From Bradyrhizobium sp. WBOS07 (GTDB lineage: Bacteria > Pseudomonadota > Alphaproteobacteria > Rhizobiales > Xanthobacteraceae), in the NCBI RefSeq assembly GCF_024585165.1, contig NZ_CP029008.1, positions 6,529,501 through 6,593,500 on the forward strand: a stretch of 64,000 nt of DNA. The letters are read 5' to 3'. The notes beneath the pieces are model-generated. The model was not told the origin of the DNA. It made no database searches and was given only the letters and a program-made list of their open reading frames with translations. Positions 38,278 through 47,369 of this stretch are shown one piece after another. The number at the start of each line of letters is the position of its first letter. Positions within the stretch are counted from its first letter, which is position 1. Position numbers and translations under genes: made by a program.

Positions 38278-38351
38278 TGGGGAATGGTGTAACGGTAGCA
38301 CAACAGACTCTGACTCTGTTTGTCTTGGTTCGAATCCAGGTTCCCCAGCCA
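38278..38351 (+). tRNA. tRNA-Gln (anticodon CUG)
   Basis: The 74-base sequence folds as a full cloverleaf. Acceptor TGGGGAA pairs with TTCCCCA, the anticodon stem ACAGA/TCTGT holds the loop CTCTGAC (anticodon CTG), and the T-arm contains GGTTCGAATCC. The first base U paired with A72 is typical of bacterial tRNA-Gln. The 3' GCCA (discriminator G plus CCA) is encoded. Confidence 0.95.
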
Positions 38352-38523
38352 GTTCCGGGCACTTTTCCAGAGTCCAGCTCCCGTGTGCGCCGTCGGCAGG
38401 GACGTTCGCGCCATTGACCGCGCCGCCGCTCGCGACGGTTTGTCTCATCCTGAATTCGCATCTCGACGTCGGATCGCGGCGCGCTTCATCGTCCTTGGGC
38501 CATGCAACCCGAGGAGATCCGTG

Positions 38524-38886
38524 ATGCCCTATGTCGATGGTTTCGTTCTGGCCGTGCCGAAGGCCAACATCGAGGCCTACAAGGCGATGGCGACGACCGC
38601 CTGCGCTATCTGGATGGAGCACGGCGCGCTGGACTATGTCGAATGCATCGGTGACGACGTTCCCTATGGCGAGCTCACCTCATTTCCACGCGCTGTGATC
38701 GCGAAGGAGGACGAGATCGTAGTGTTCGCCTGGATCGTCTACCGTGACCGGGAGAGCCGGGATGCCATCAACAAGAAGGTGATGGCCGATCCGCGGCTGA
38801 AAATGGAAGGCATGCCGTTCGATGGCAAGCGCATGATCTATGGCGGCTTCAACACCCTGCTGCGGGCGAGCGACGTGATCGGCTGA
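38524..38886 (+). CDS. DUF1428 protein
   Basis: A 120-residue protein of the DUF1428 family: MPYVDGFVLAVPKANIEAYK, GALDYVECIGDDVPYGELTS, VVFAWIVYRDRESRDAINKK and MPFDGKRMIYGGFNTLL. The fold is a dimeric alpha/beta barrel like antibiotic-biosynthesis monooxygenases, but no activity is established. GAGGAG is 8-9 bases upstream of ATG 38524. The divergent or convergent context gives no role: it lies between tRNA-Gln and a convergent TetR gene. Confidence 0.85.
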   Translation: MPYVDGFVLAVPKANIEAYKAMATTACAIWMEHGALDYVECIGDDVPYGELTSFPRAVIAKEDEIVVFAWIVYRDRESRDAINKKVMADPRLKMEGMPFDGKRMIYGGFNTLLRASDVIG

Positions 38887-38903
38887 CAGCAGGAGCGGAC
38901 GAC

Positions 38904-39590
38904 CTATCTCGCAGTCGCGTGACCCATCTCGGCCTGCAGTAGCAGGGCCAGGCATTCGGCGAGCCGCATCTCCATCTCTTTCGACGACAGCGACAGCGGT
39001 CCTGGATCGTTCAGGATCGCGTTCACCAGCGTGCCCAGCACGATCTGGAAGCCGAAGGCGATGGCGCGGGTCTTCGCCGGCTTGCGGCCCTTGCCCATGG
39101 CCGGCAGCAGGAGCGGAGTCGCGCGCCCGGTCGTCGCCTGCGCGAGCGCCTTGAATGGCGTCCACTTGTCCGGGCGGGTGTCATCGTGCTGAAGCGCGGC
39201 GCGCAGCACGCCCTCGTGGCTGCGCATCCAGCCGATGATGCCGCTGACGATGACATGGCAGAGCTGGTCGAGGCCCATGTCGGGTGAGGACGGCCGGATG
39301 TCGCCGAGCCGCTGCTCGGCGTCGCGTGTGGCGAGCGCCATCAACGCGTTGAAATAGCTCTCCTTGCTCTCGAAACGGCTGTAGAAGGCGCCGACGGTGG
39401 CTCCGACTTCGGTGCACAACGCCTCGATCGAAAGTTCGGCGAGACTGCGCGTCCTCAGCATCGCGGCGCCGGCGCGCAGCAGCGCCAGCGTCGTTTCCCG
39501 GCTGCGCTTCTGCCGCGACGGGGCAACGCCCGGCAGGTCGAAATCGCGAAACTCCGGCTGGTCCGGCCGTGGGCGCATCCGTGCTTGCAT
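38904..39590 (-). CDS. TetR-family transcriptional regulator
   Basis: A 228-residue regulator with a Pro/Arg-rich lead and the helix-turn-helix TTLALLRAGAAMLRTRSLAE, then LSIEALCTEVGATVGAFYSR and FESKESYFNALM. The C-terminal domain is long and helical. It is divergent from an arylsulfatase gene. The AT-rich gap contains ATAAT-TCGG-ATTAT (39609-39622), a short palindrome that could be its operator. The target is likely the sulfatase, by position only. Confidence 0.85.
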   Translation of the reverse strand: MQARMRPRPDQPEFRDFDLPGVAPSRQKRSRETTLALLRAGAAMLRTRSLAELSIEALCTEVGATVGAFYSRFESKESYFNALMALATRDAEQRLGDIRPSSPDMGLDQLCHVIVSGIIGWMRSHEGVLRAALQHDDTRPDKWTPFKALAQATTGRATPLLLPAMGKGRKPAKTRAIAFGFQIVLGTLVNAILNDPGPLSLSSKEMEMRLAECLALLLQAEMGHATAR

Positions 39591-39655
39591 CCGCCATAAA
39601 TCATAATCATAATTCGGATTATAATTTAGGATACCGCGAGCCGCGGGTCAACCGC

Positions 39656-39715
39656 GGGCGCCAAAACGACGGGCGTAAAAACAACGGACGTCAAGCCAAC
39701 TGGCGTCAGGACAAC
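39656..39715 (+). repeat. four 15-bp tandem repeats upstream of the sulfatase gene
   Basis: Units at 39656, 39671, 39686 and 39701 are about 70 percent alike (for example GGGCGTAAAAACAAC and TGGCGTCAGGACAAC). Read in the sulfatase frame they encode a degenerate pentapeptide such as GRQND, GRKNN, GRQAN and WRQDN. They lie in the 5' leader, before the ribosome site of ATG 39743. Confidence 0.65.
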
Positions 39716-39742
39716 GAAACACGGTCCGGCAGGGAGGATCAC

Positions 39743-42031
39743 ATGAGTGCAGGCAGCGGCACGCCGTTCCGCGGCAGCGTCGGCAGGACGGCTGCGGAAT
39801 CGACCCCGTGGTGGCCGGATCCGCCAAGGCCGCCCGCGGACGCGCCGAACGTCCTGGTCGTGCTGTTCGACGACGTCGGCTTCTCCGATTTCGGCTGCTA
39901 CGGCTCGGCGATCAGGACGCCGACCATCGACAGGCTGGCCGCAGAGGGGCTGCGCTACAGCGGCTTCCACACCACGGCGATGTGCTCGACGACGCGCGCC
40001 GCGCTGCTGACCGGGCGCAACCATCACTCGGTCGGAGTAGGATGTCTCGCCAATTTCGATTCCGGCTATCCCGGCTATCGCGGAAAGATCGCGCGTGAGG
40101 CGGGGACGCTGGCCGAGATGCTACGCGTGCACGGCTATCGCAACTACATGATTGGCAAATGGCACGTCACGCCGCTGACCGAAAGCGGCGCCACCGGACC
40201 GTTCGACGGCTGGCCGCTCGGGCGCGGCTTCGATCGCTTCTACGGCTTCCTTGATGCCGAGACCGACCAGTACGCGCCGGAGCTGGTCTCCGACAACGCG
40301 CATATCGATCCGCCGGGCAGCTATGCCGACGGTTATCACCTGACCGAAGACCTGATCGACCGGTCGATCCGCTTCATCGGCGATCACCTCGCCGATCGTC
40401 CGGAGATCCCCTGGCTGGCCTGGGTCGCGCTGGGAGCCTGCCACGCACCGCATCAAGCGCCGGCCGACATCATCCGGAGCTATGACGCCGCCTTCGCCCA
40501 CGGCTGGGACGTCGAGCGGGAGCAGCGTCTCGCGCGTCAGAAGGCGATGGGGCTGGTGCCGGAGGATACGCGGATGCCGGCGCGCAATGACGGTGTGAAG
40601 GCCTGGGACGAGCATTCGGCCGACGAGCGCCGCATCTTCACCCGGCTGCAGGCGGCCTTCGCCGGCATGCTCGATCATTCCGACCGGCATCTTGCGCGGC
40701 TTATCGCATTTCTCGACACCGCCGGCATCCGCGACAACACCGTGATCATCGTGATGTCCGACAATGGCGCTAGCCAGGAGGGCGGGCCGCTTGGCTTCGT
40801 CAACGCGATGGGGCCGTTCAATTTCAAGCCGGAGCCGATCGCGGAGAAGCTCGCCCGCATCGACGACATCGGCGGGCCCGACACCCACAGCAATTTCCCG
40901 CATGGCTGGGCGATGGCGTCCAACACGCCGCTGCGGCGCTACAAGCAGAACACCCATGGCGGCGGCATCCGCGATCCCTTCGTCATCAACTGGCCGAAGA
41001 GGATTGCGGCCAAAGGCGAGCTGCGGCACCAGTTCGTCCACGCCTGCGACCTCACGCCGACGCTGCTGGAGCTGATCGGTATCGAGGCTCCCACTGACAT
41101 CGCGGGTTGCCGGCAGATGCCGCTCGAGGGCGAGAGCTTTGCGCGGTCGATCACGGACGCGTCCGCGCCGTCAAAAAGCTCGCCGCAATATTTCGAGATG
41201 TTCGGCCATCGCGGTCTGTGGCAGGCGGGGTGGAAGGCGGTCGCCTTTCATCCGTCGGGCACACCGTTCGAGAACGACAAATGGGAGCTGTTTCACCTGG
41301 ATGCGGATTTCTCCGAGACCAACGACCTTGCGACAGCTGAGCCGGAGCGCCTCGGCCGGATGATCGCGGCGTGGTGGGAAGAGGCCGAGAAGCACAACGT
41401 GCTGCCCCTCGACGACCGCTTCGGGCCGCGCTTTGCGGAGAATGCCGCGCGCTTCCACGGGGCGCGCCATCGTTTCGTCTTCCACGCCGGCATGGGGCAC
41501 GTCCCGACCGACGTCGCGCCCGATGTGCGCAGCCGCAGCTACACGATCGAGGCGCATGTCGAGATCGATGAGCCCGGCGCAGACGGCGTGCTGATCTCGC
41601 ACGGCGACGCGACCTCGGGCTATAGCCTCTATGTCAGCGATGGCCATCTCGTGCACGATCTCAACATCGGCGGCAGCCACCAGATCGTACGGTCGGACCG
41701 TAAGGTGCCCTCGGGCCCGCGGTGGCTCGGCGTGCGCGTCGAACGGCTCGTGCGCAAGGAGCCGCCGGCCAAGGGCGCGCGCACCGGCATCAGCGCCTAC
41801 ACGCTGCTGATCGACGGCGAGCCGGCGGGCTCGCTGAAGACCCAGCTCGGATTTCATACGCTGATCTCGTGGTCCGGACTCGACATCGGCCGCGACCGCG
41901 GCAGCCCCGTGTCACACTACGAGGCGCCGTTCGAGTACGGGGGACGACTCCTGCGCGTCACGGTTACCATGCATGACGACCAGAAGCTCGACGGCGAAGC
42001 CGTCGGCAACGCCCAGATGGCGCGGCAGTAG
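39743..42031 (+). CDS. arylsulfatase with C-terminal lectin-like extension
   Basis: A 762-residue sulfatase. Metal ligands sit in LVVLFDDVGFSDFGCYGS and VIIVMSDNGASQ; GKWH and the catalytic loop AMCSTTRAALLTGRNHH are also present. Cys81 would become formylglycine, but the motif reads CSTTR where most sulfatases have C-x-P-x-R or C-x-A-x-R. After residue 500 the protein carries an extra beta-rich region (YTIEAHVEIDEPGADGVLIS and GYSLYVSDGHLVHDLNIGG), similar to the sandwich of long bacterial arylsulfatases. No signal peptide is seen, so it appears cytoplasmic. AGGGAGG 6-8 bases upstream fixes ATG 39743. It releases sulfate from an ester, aiding sulfur supply. Confidence 0.88.
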   Translation: MSAGSGTPFRGSVGRTAAESTPWWPDPPRPPADAPNVLVVLFDDVGFSDFGCYGSAIRTPTIDRLAAEGLRYSGFHTTAMCSTTRAALLTGRNHHSVGVGCLANFDSGYPGYRGKIAREAGTLAEMLRVHGYRNYMIGKWHVTPLTESGATGPFDGWPLGRGFDRFYGFLDAETDQYAPELVSDNAHIDPPGSYADGYHLTEDLIDRSIRFIGDHLADRPEIPWLAWVALGACHAPHQAPADIIRSYDAAFAHGWDVEREQRLARQKAMGLVPEDTRMPARNDGVKAWDEHSADERRIFTRLQAAFAGMLDHSDRHLARLIAFLDTAGIRDNTVIIVMSDNGASQEGGPLGFVNAMGPFNFKPEPIAEKLARIDDIGGPDTHSNFPHGWAMASNTPLRRYKQNTHGGGIRDPFVINWPKRIAAKGELRHQFVHACDLTPTLLELIGIEAPTDIAGCRQMPLEGESFARSITDASAPSKSSPQYFEMFGHRGLWQAGWKAVAFHPSGTPFENDKWELFHLDADFSETNDLATAEPERLGRMIAAWWEEAEKHNVLPLDDRFGPRFAENAARFHGARHRFVFHAGMGHVPTDVAPDVRSRSYTIEAHVEIDEPGADGVLISHGDATSGYSLYVSDGHLVHDLNIGGSHQIVRSDRKVPSGPRWLGVRVERLVRKEPPAKGARTGISAYTLLIDGEPAGSLKTQLGFHTLISWSGLDIGRDRGSPVSHYEAPFEYGGRLLRVTVTMHDDQKLDGEAVGNAQMARQ

Positions 42032-42042
42032 CGAGAGGTGAG

Positions 42043-42609
42043 CTACTTGATCTTGTCGTAGGCCGCCGCGAAATCGCCGAGCGGCATCGGGATCGCGATC
42101 GTCTCCTTGGCCATGTTCTGGAACGAGACCTTCAACTGCTTGCCGGCCCTCAAAGCGGCGAGCAGGTCCGCCGCGATCGGGGTCGAGGCGTAGCAGCCGC
42201 GGTTCTCGCAGGTCTGGATCTGCAGGTCGAAGGTCTTGCCTTCGTCGACCTGGATCTTGGCGCCGACGGGAAGGTTGAGGCCGAGCGGCAACTGCAGCAG
42301 CGCGATCGGCGTGCGGGTGTCGGGCGCGATGCGGATGTTGATCAGGACGACGGTCTGGCCGGTCTTGGTCAGCACCGCGTTCTGCTCCATCGCGCATTCG
42401 AGCGGGGCCTCGCGGCTGGCGCTGGTGCAACGGACGATCCAGCCGGGCTGCCCGGGAGCACCGTCCGCCTGTGCTTGCGTCGGCGCGGGCGAGGGCTGCG
42501 CGGCCGGGGCAGGCGCTGCGTTCTTCTTCGCGCTCTGCTGGGCCTGCGCGGCGGCCGTCGACAACAGGATAGCGGCGGCGAGAGCGGCAAGTCTGGATTG
42601 CATGGGCAT
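42043..42609 (-). CDS. IalB-family (invasion-associated locus B) periplasmic protein
   Basis: A 188-residue exported protein. A signal peptide (RLAALAAAILLSTAAAQA) is followed by a Pro/Ala/Gln linker and an IalB domain with WIVRCTSASREAPLECAMEQ, LPLGLNLPVGAKIQVDEG and IQTCENRGCYASTPIAADLL. Paired cysteines in the family form disulfides. Despite the name, most members in soil bacteria have no known link to invasion. ATG 42603 is an equally possible start. The sulfatase gene ends 12 bp away on the other strand. Confidence 0.88.
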   Translation of the reverse strand: MPMQSRLAALAAAILLSTAAAQAQQSAKKNAAPAPAAQPSPAPTQAQADGAPGQPGWIVRCTSASREAPLECAMEQNAVLTKTGQTVVLINIRIAPDTRTPIALLQLPLGLNLPVGAKIQVDEGKTFDLQIQTCENRGCYASTPIAADLLAALRAGKQLKVSFQNMAKETIAIPMPLGDFAAAYDKIK

Positions 42610-42673
42610 GGCGAAACCACGTTGGCGTTAACCGAGGGCCTCGCTGTAGCCTCGCCGCGGCCGCGGCGCAAGC

Positions 42674-45600
42674 TTACTCGGCGGCTTCCTTGACCGTGCC
42701 GGGCGCGGGTGCCTCGTCGCCTTCGTCGTCACCCGAACGGCCCCAGGTCGAGAACCAGTTGTTGAGCTTGTCGAGATAGAGATAGACCACGGGCGTGGTG
42801 AACAGCGTCAGCGCCTGGCTGACGATCAGGCCGCCGACCATGGCGTAGCCGAGCGGCTGACGGATCTCGGCGCCGGTGCCGTGGCCGAGCATCAGAGGCA
42901 CGCCGCCGAGCAGCGCGGCCATCGTCGTCATCATGATGGGGCGGAAGCGCAGCAGCGCGGCCTGGCGGATCGATTCCTCCGGCGTCTTGTGCTCGTCGCG
43001 TTCGGCTGCGATCGCGAAATCGACCATCATGATGCCGTTCTTCTTCACGATGCCGATCAGCAGGATGATGCCGATCAGCGCGATCAGGCTGAAGTCGAAG
43101 CCGGCCGCCATCAGGATCGCGAGCGCGCCGACACCGGCCGAGGGCAGCGTCGACAGAATCGTGATCGGATGGATGTAGCTCTCGTAGAGGATGCCGAGGA
43201 CCAGGTAGACCACGACGAGCGCGGCGAGGATCAAGAGCGGCACGGTGCCGAGCGACTGCTGGAACGCCTGCGCGGTGCCCTGGAAGCTCGAATTGAGCGT
43301 CGGCGGCGCGCCGAGATCGGCCATCGCCTTCTGCACCGCCTCGGTCGCCTGGCCGAGCGCGACGCCTTGCGCGAGGTTGAAGCTGATGGTGATCGACGGG
43401 AACTGGCCCTGATGGCTGATCGAGAGCGGACGGACCGGATCGGTGGTCCAGGTCGCGAACGTCGACAGCGGCACCTGGTCGCCGGTCAGCGGCGATTTGA
43501 GGTAAAGCTTGTTCAGGCTGTCGAGATTGCCCTGCATCTCCGGCAGGATTTCCAGGATCACCTTGTAGGTGTTGAGCTGGGTGAAATATTGCGTGACCTG
43601 CCGCTGTCCGAAGGCGTCATACAGCGTGTCGTCGATCAGCTGCGGTTGGATGCCGTAGCGTGAGGCGGTATCGCGGTTGATCTTGAGCTGGACGGTGGTG
43701 CCCTGCGTCTGCTGGTCGGTCGCGACGTCGCGCAGCTCGGGCAGGGTCTGCATCTTAGCGAGGATCTTGGGCGCCCATTCGTTGAGCTCTTCCAGATTGG
43801 CGTCCTGCAGCGTGAATTCGAACTGCGTACGCGTCGGCCGGCCGCCGAGCCGCACGTCCTGGGCTGCCTGCATGTAGAGGCGGGCACCCTCGACCTTGTC
43901 GAACTGGGGACGCAGTCGCGCGATGATCTGCTGCGCCGAGGCCTCGCGCTGGTCGCGGGGCTTCAGCGTGATGAAGATATTGCCGTTGTTGCCGGCACGG
44001 CCGCTGCCGCCGATCGACATGGCAACGCTGGCAACGTCGGGATCGGCCAGGATGATCTTGCCGAGCTGCTCCTGGCGCCGGGTCATCTCCTTGAACGAGA
44101 TGTCCTGCGAGGCTTCCGAGGTCGCGGTGATCAGGCCGACGTCCTGCTGCGGGAAGAAGCCCTTCGGGATCAGGACGAACAGGTAGATCGACAGTCCGAG
44201 CGTGGCGAAGAAAATCGCAAGCGTGGTGCGCCGCCAGGCGAGGGCGTGATCGAGGACGTATTCGTAGCCGCGCAGCATCGCGTCGAAGGCGCGCTCGCTC
44301 CATTGATAGAAGCGGCCGTGCTGCACCTCGCCATGGGCACGCAGGAAGCGCGAGGCCATCATCGGCGTCAGGGTCAGCGACACGAACATCGAGACGAAGA
44401 TGGTCATCGCCAGCACGACGGCGAATTCGCGGAACAGGCGGCCGATGATGCCGCCCATCAACAGCAGCGGGATCAGCACCGCCACCAGCGAGATGCTGAT
44501 CGAGACGATGGTGAATCCAATTTCCTTGGAGCCCTTGAAGGCGGCCTCCATCGGCGAGTCGCCTTCCTCGATGTAGCGGGTGATGTTCTCGAGCATGACG
44601 ATGGCGTCGTCGACCACGAAACCGACCGCGATGGTGAGCGCCATCAGCGACAGATTGTCGAGCGAATAGCCGACCGGCCACATCAGAGCGCACGCGCCCA
44701 GCAGCGCCAGTGGAACCGTGACGGTAGGAATGACCGTCGCCCAGAAGCTGCGCAGGAAGATGAAGATCACCATGACCACGAGGGCGATGGTCAGCAGCAG
44801 CGTGAACTGGACGTCCTCGACCGCCGCGCGGATGGTCGTGGTACGGTCGCTGATGAGCTCGATCTTGATCGCGGGCGGGATCGCTGCCACGAGGCGGGGC
44901 AGGGTCGCCTTGATCCGGTCCACGGTCTCGATGACGTTGGCGCCGGGCTGCTTGAAGATCACCAGGAAGACGCCGCGCTTGCCGTTGGCCCAGGCCGCCT
45001 GCTTGGCGTCTTCGGCGGCACTGACCGCCCGGCCGACGTCGCGGATTCGCAAGGGACCGCCGTTGCGATAGGCGATGATGACGTCGTTCCAGTCCTTCGC
45101 CTGCGTGAGCTGGTCGTTGGCGTAGATCGTGTAGGCGCGCTTCTCGCCGTCGATATTGCCCTTGGGACTGTCGACGGTGGTGATCGCGATCTGGCTGCGG
45201 ACGTCCTCCATCGACAGGCCCTTGGCAACCAGCTTGGCGGGGTCGACCTGGATGCGGATGGAGGGTTTTTGCTGGCCGCCGATAAAGACCTGCGCCACGC
45301 CCGACAGCTGACTGATCTGCTGGGCGAGCTGGGCATCGACCGCGTCGCTGACGCTGGTCAGAGGCAGCGTATCCGATGTCGCCGACAGCAACAGGATCGG
45401 CGCGTCGGCCGGGTTGACCTTGCGGTAGGTCGGCGGCGAGGGCAGATTCTTCGGCAACTGGCCGCTGGCGGCGTTGATGGCGCCCTGCACGTCGTTGGCG
45501 GCGCCGTCGATGCTGCGGTTGAGGTCGAACTGGATGGTGATCGACGCGGTGCCGAGATAGCTCGTCGAGGTCATCTGGGCGATGCCGGGGATCTGGGCGA

Positions 45601-45820
45601 ACTGGCGCTCCAGCGGCTGGGCCACGGACGAGGCCATTGTCTCAGGGCTGCCGCCCGGCAAATTGGCGGTAATCTGGATGGTCGGGAAGTCGACCTGAGG
45701 CAGCGGTGCGACCGGAAGCAGGGGATAGGCGACGAGACCGACAAAGAGAATGCCGGCCATCAGCAGCGAGGTGCCGATGGGATAACGGATGAAAGGTGCC
45801 GAAATCCCGCCCTCGGTCAT
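42674..45820 (-). CDS. RND efflux pump, inner-membrane subunit (MdtB/MdtC-like)
   Basis: A 1048-residue RND transporter. The N-terminus ISAPFIRYPIGTSLLMAGIL, the block YPLLPVAPLPQVDFPTIQIT, and the TM4 sequence TIAVGFVVDDAIVMLENITR with paired Asp are typical of the MdtB/MdtC and MuxB/MuxC branch. That branch normally uses two different pump subunits from neighbouring genes; here there is only one, so it may act as a homotrimer. ATG 45820 overlaps the stop of the membrane-fusion gene by 4 bases. No outer-membrane channel is encoded nearby. Confidence 0.94.
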   Translation of the reverse strand: MTEGGISAPFIRYPIGTSLLMAGILFVGLVAYPLLPVAPLPQVDFPTIQITANLPGGSPETMASSVAQPLERQFAQIPGIAQMTSTSYLGTASITIQFDLNRSIDGAANDVQGAINAASGQLPKNLPSPPTYRKVNPADAPILLLSATSDTLPLTSVSDAVDAQLAQQISQLSGVAQVFIGGQQKPSIRIQVDPAKLVAKGLSMEDVRSQIAITTVDSPKGNIDGEKRAYTIYANDQLTQAKDWNDVIIAYRNGGPLRIRDVGRAVSAAEDAKQAAWANGKRGVFLVIFKQPGANVIETVDRIKATLPRLVAAIPPAIKIELISDRTTTIRAAVEDVQFTLLLTIALVVMVIFIFLRSFWATVIPTVTVPLALLGACALMWPVGYSLDNLSLMALTIAVGFVVDDAIVMLENITRYIEEGDSPMEAAFKGSKEIGFTIVSISISLVAVLIPLLLMGGIIGRLFREFAVVLAMTIFVSMFVSLTLTPMMASRFLRAHGEVQHGRFYQWSERAFDAMLRGYEYVLDHALAWRRTTLAIFFATLGLSIYLFVLIPKGFFPQQDVGLITATSEASQDISFKEMTRRQEQLGKIILADPDVASVAMSIGGSGRAGNNGNIFITLKPRDQREASAQQIIARLRPQFDKVEGARLYMQAAQDVRLGGRPTRTQFEFTLQDANLEELNEWAPKILAKMQTLPELRDVATDQQTQGTTVQLKINRDTASRYGIQPQLIDDTLYDAFGQRQVTQYFTQLNTYKVILEILPEMQGNLDSLNKLYLKSPLTGDQVPLSTFATWTTDPVRPLSISHQGQFPSITISFNLAQGVALGQATEAVQKAMADLGAPPTLNSSFQGTAQAFQQSLGTVPLLILAALVVVYLVLGILYESYIHPITILSTLPSAGVGALAILMAAGFDFSLIALIGIILLIGIVKKNGIMMVDFAIAAERDEHKTPEESIRQAALLRFRPIMMTTMAALLGGVPLMLGHGTGAEIRQPLGYAMVGGLIVSQALTLFTTPVVYLYLDKLNNWFSTWGRSGDDEGDEAPAPGTVKEAAE

Positions 45821-46986
45821 TCCTGTCGCACCTTGTTCTGGGTCGGGTTCGAGCTCGCCACCGCCGTCGAGACCAGGCTTCCGGGCTGCACCTTGAACTG
45901 GCCGCCGGTGATCACCTGCTGCCCCGGGCTCAAGCCTTCTTCGATCACCGAACGTCCGTCGATGGCATAGCTGACCTTGACCTTGTGCAGCTCGGCCTTG
46001 TTGTCCTGATTGACGGTGTAGGCGTAGAGGCCGTTGGTGGAGTGCTGGACCGCGTCGTCCGGAACCACGGTCGCGTCCTTCAGCGTCCGCACCAGAAGCC
46101 GCGTCGAGACCGATTGGCCCGGCCACAGCGCGTGGTCCTTGTTCTCGAACACGGCCTTGAGCCGGATCGTCCCGCTGCTGGTGTCGACCTGGTTGTTGAT
46201 GACTGCGAGCTTGCCCTCGGCAAGCGTCTTCTTGCCGTCGGTCGTGAAAGCGATCACCTTGAGCGCGCCGCTCTTCTGGCCTTCGCTGATGTAGGGAAGC
46301 TGGTCTTCCGGCGCGGTGAAGATCACGGAGATCGGCTCGACCTGCGAGATCGTGACGATGCCCGTCTGCGTCGAGGCGTTGACGATGTTGCCGACGTCGA
46401 CCTGGCGCAGGCCGGCGACACCGGTGATCGGCGCCTTGACCTGGGTGTAGTCGAGCTGGGTCTGGGCGTTGGCGATCGCGGCTTCGTCGGCGGCGATCTG
46501 GGCGGTGAGCTGGGCGACGGTCGAGCGCTGGGTGTCGACCCGCTGCGCGGTCGCGAATTCGCCGAGCTTCATGGCGCGCTGAAGCTCGAGATTGGCGTTG
46601 GCAAGGCTCGCCTCATCCTGCGCCTTCTTGGCCTTGGCCTGGTCGAGCGCGGCCTGATAGGGACGGGGATCGATCGAGACCAGAAGCTCGCCCTGCTGGA
46701 CGATCTGGCCTTCCCTGAAGGTGAGCTTGTCGATCTGCCCATCCACCCGGCTGCGGACTTGGACGGTGTTGAAACCCTGAACCGTGCCGAGGCCGGTCAG
46801 ATAGACCGGGAAGTCGATCTTCTGGACCGGCGCAACGCTCACGGGGACGGGGGGCGGTCGCGGTGGACCCTTCTGGGCGGTCTGGGTTTTTCCGGCCCCA
46901 GGTCCGAATTTCTGCCAACCATAGTAACCCGCGGAGGCCACGGCCGCGATGATCAGAAGCCAGAGGATCGGCCGGGACTTTTTCAT
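45817..46986 (-). CDS. RND efflux membrane-fusion protein (MdtA-like)
   Basis: A 389-residue adaptor with an N-terminal membrane anchor (ILWLLIIAAVASAGYYGW) and a Pro-rich linker. The lipoyl and hairpin parts are GFNTVQVRSRVDGQIDKLTF and KAPITGVAGLRQVDVGNIVN, with a coiled-coil of Ala, Gln and Lys (QAALDQAKAKKAQDEASLA). ATG 46986 begins the typical anchor; a longer in-frame start exists but lacks support. It is translationally coupled to the pump gene downstream. A weak promoter candidate lies about 75-95 bp upstream. Confidence 0.92.
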   Translation of the reverse strand: MKKSRPILWLLIIAAVASAGYYGWQKFGPGAGKTQTAQKGPPRPPPVPVSVAPVQKIDFPVYLTGLGTVQGFNTVQVRSRVDGQIDKLTFREGQIVQQGELLVSIDPRPYQAALDQAKAKKAQDEASLANANLELQRAMKLGEFATAQRVDTQRSTVAQLTAQIAADEAAIANAQTQLDYTQVKAPITGVAGLRQVDVGNIVNASTQTGIVTISQVEPISVIFTAPEDQLPYISEGQKSGALKVIAFTTDGKKTLAEGKLAVINNQVDTSSGTIRLKAVFENKDHALWPGQSVSTRLLVRTLKDATVVPDDAVQHSTNGLYAYTVNQDNKAELHKVKVSYAIDGRSVIEEGLSPGQQVITGGQFKVQPGSLVSTAVASSNPTQNKVRQE

Positions 46987-47369
46987 GTCGTCTCGTGTCG
47001 GCTCGTATGCCCTCAGCTTAGAATAATAGGGCAATCGCAGGGTTCCAGCGCGTTGTATAATACACGCCAAGTTCCAGTGTAAACAGCACTATCCGTTGAT
47101 AATCCTAAACAATTGGAAAGCTTTGCACCGTGTGGGCAGTGCGCTGGCGCGGCACTGTGCAGTGCTGCATTTTCTCGGGCGGGTCGATCGGCGGCAAGTC
47201 TCAGACGATACTTCTTGGACGACACCCGCAGACGGTGTGCTCGAGCCGACGGCGCAGCCGACCCCGCTCGTGCGACTGACAAGAACGGTTCTAAATCGCG
47301 CGGACGCCGTTTGGGTTGTCAGCAATTTCGGCATCATTCATATCGGCGCCGCCACCAATGGAGCGCAGC
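46987..47369. other. 383-bp non-coding gap with candidate regulatory sites
   Basis: No frame here has convincing protein character on either strand. On the minus strand, TTTACA (47083-47078) and TATTAT (47062-47057), 15 bp apart, could be a promoter for the mdtA-like gene, though the spacer is short. On the plus strand an iron-box-like palindrome lies at 47279-47295. Otherwise I see nothing. Confidence 0.5.
47279..47295. promoter_or_regulatory. Irr/ICE-like box before the 79-residue gene
   Basis: ACAAGAACGGTTCTAAA matches the iron control element palindrome TTTAGAA-N3-TTCTAAA at 11 of 14 fixed positions, with a perfect right half and a perfect GAA-N3-TTC core. It is 74 bp upstream of the small gene at 47370. 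The Irr protein, which binds such sites in Bradyrhizobium, would link that gene to iron status. Confidence 0.45.

Noticed and set aside
38278..38351. Integration site for a mobile element at tRNA-Gln
   Set aside because: No integrase gene and no repeated tRNA 3' end is seen downstream.
39656..39715. CRISPR array
   Set aside because: Units are 15 bp, directly adjacent without spacers, and no cas genes are present.
45821..46126. 102-codon N-terminal extension of the MdtB-like pump
   Set aside because: It lies entirely within the membrane-fusion gene; ATG 45820 has the typical pump N-terminus and overlaps that gene's stop.
46987..47369. Several short open frames on both strands in this gap
   Set aside because: None has a ribosome site, recognisable motifs or coding-like codon use.
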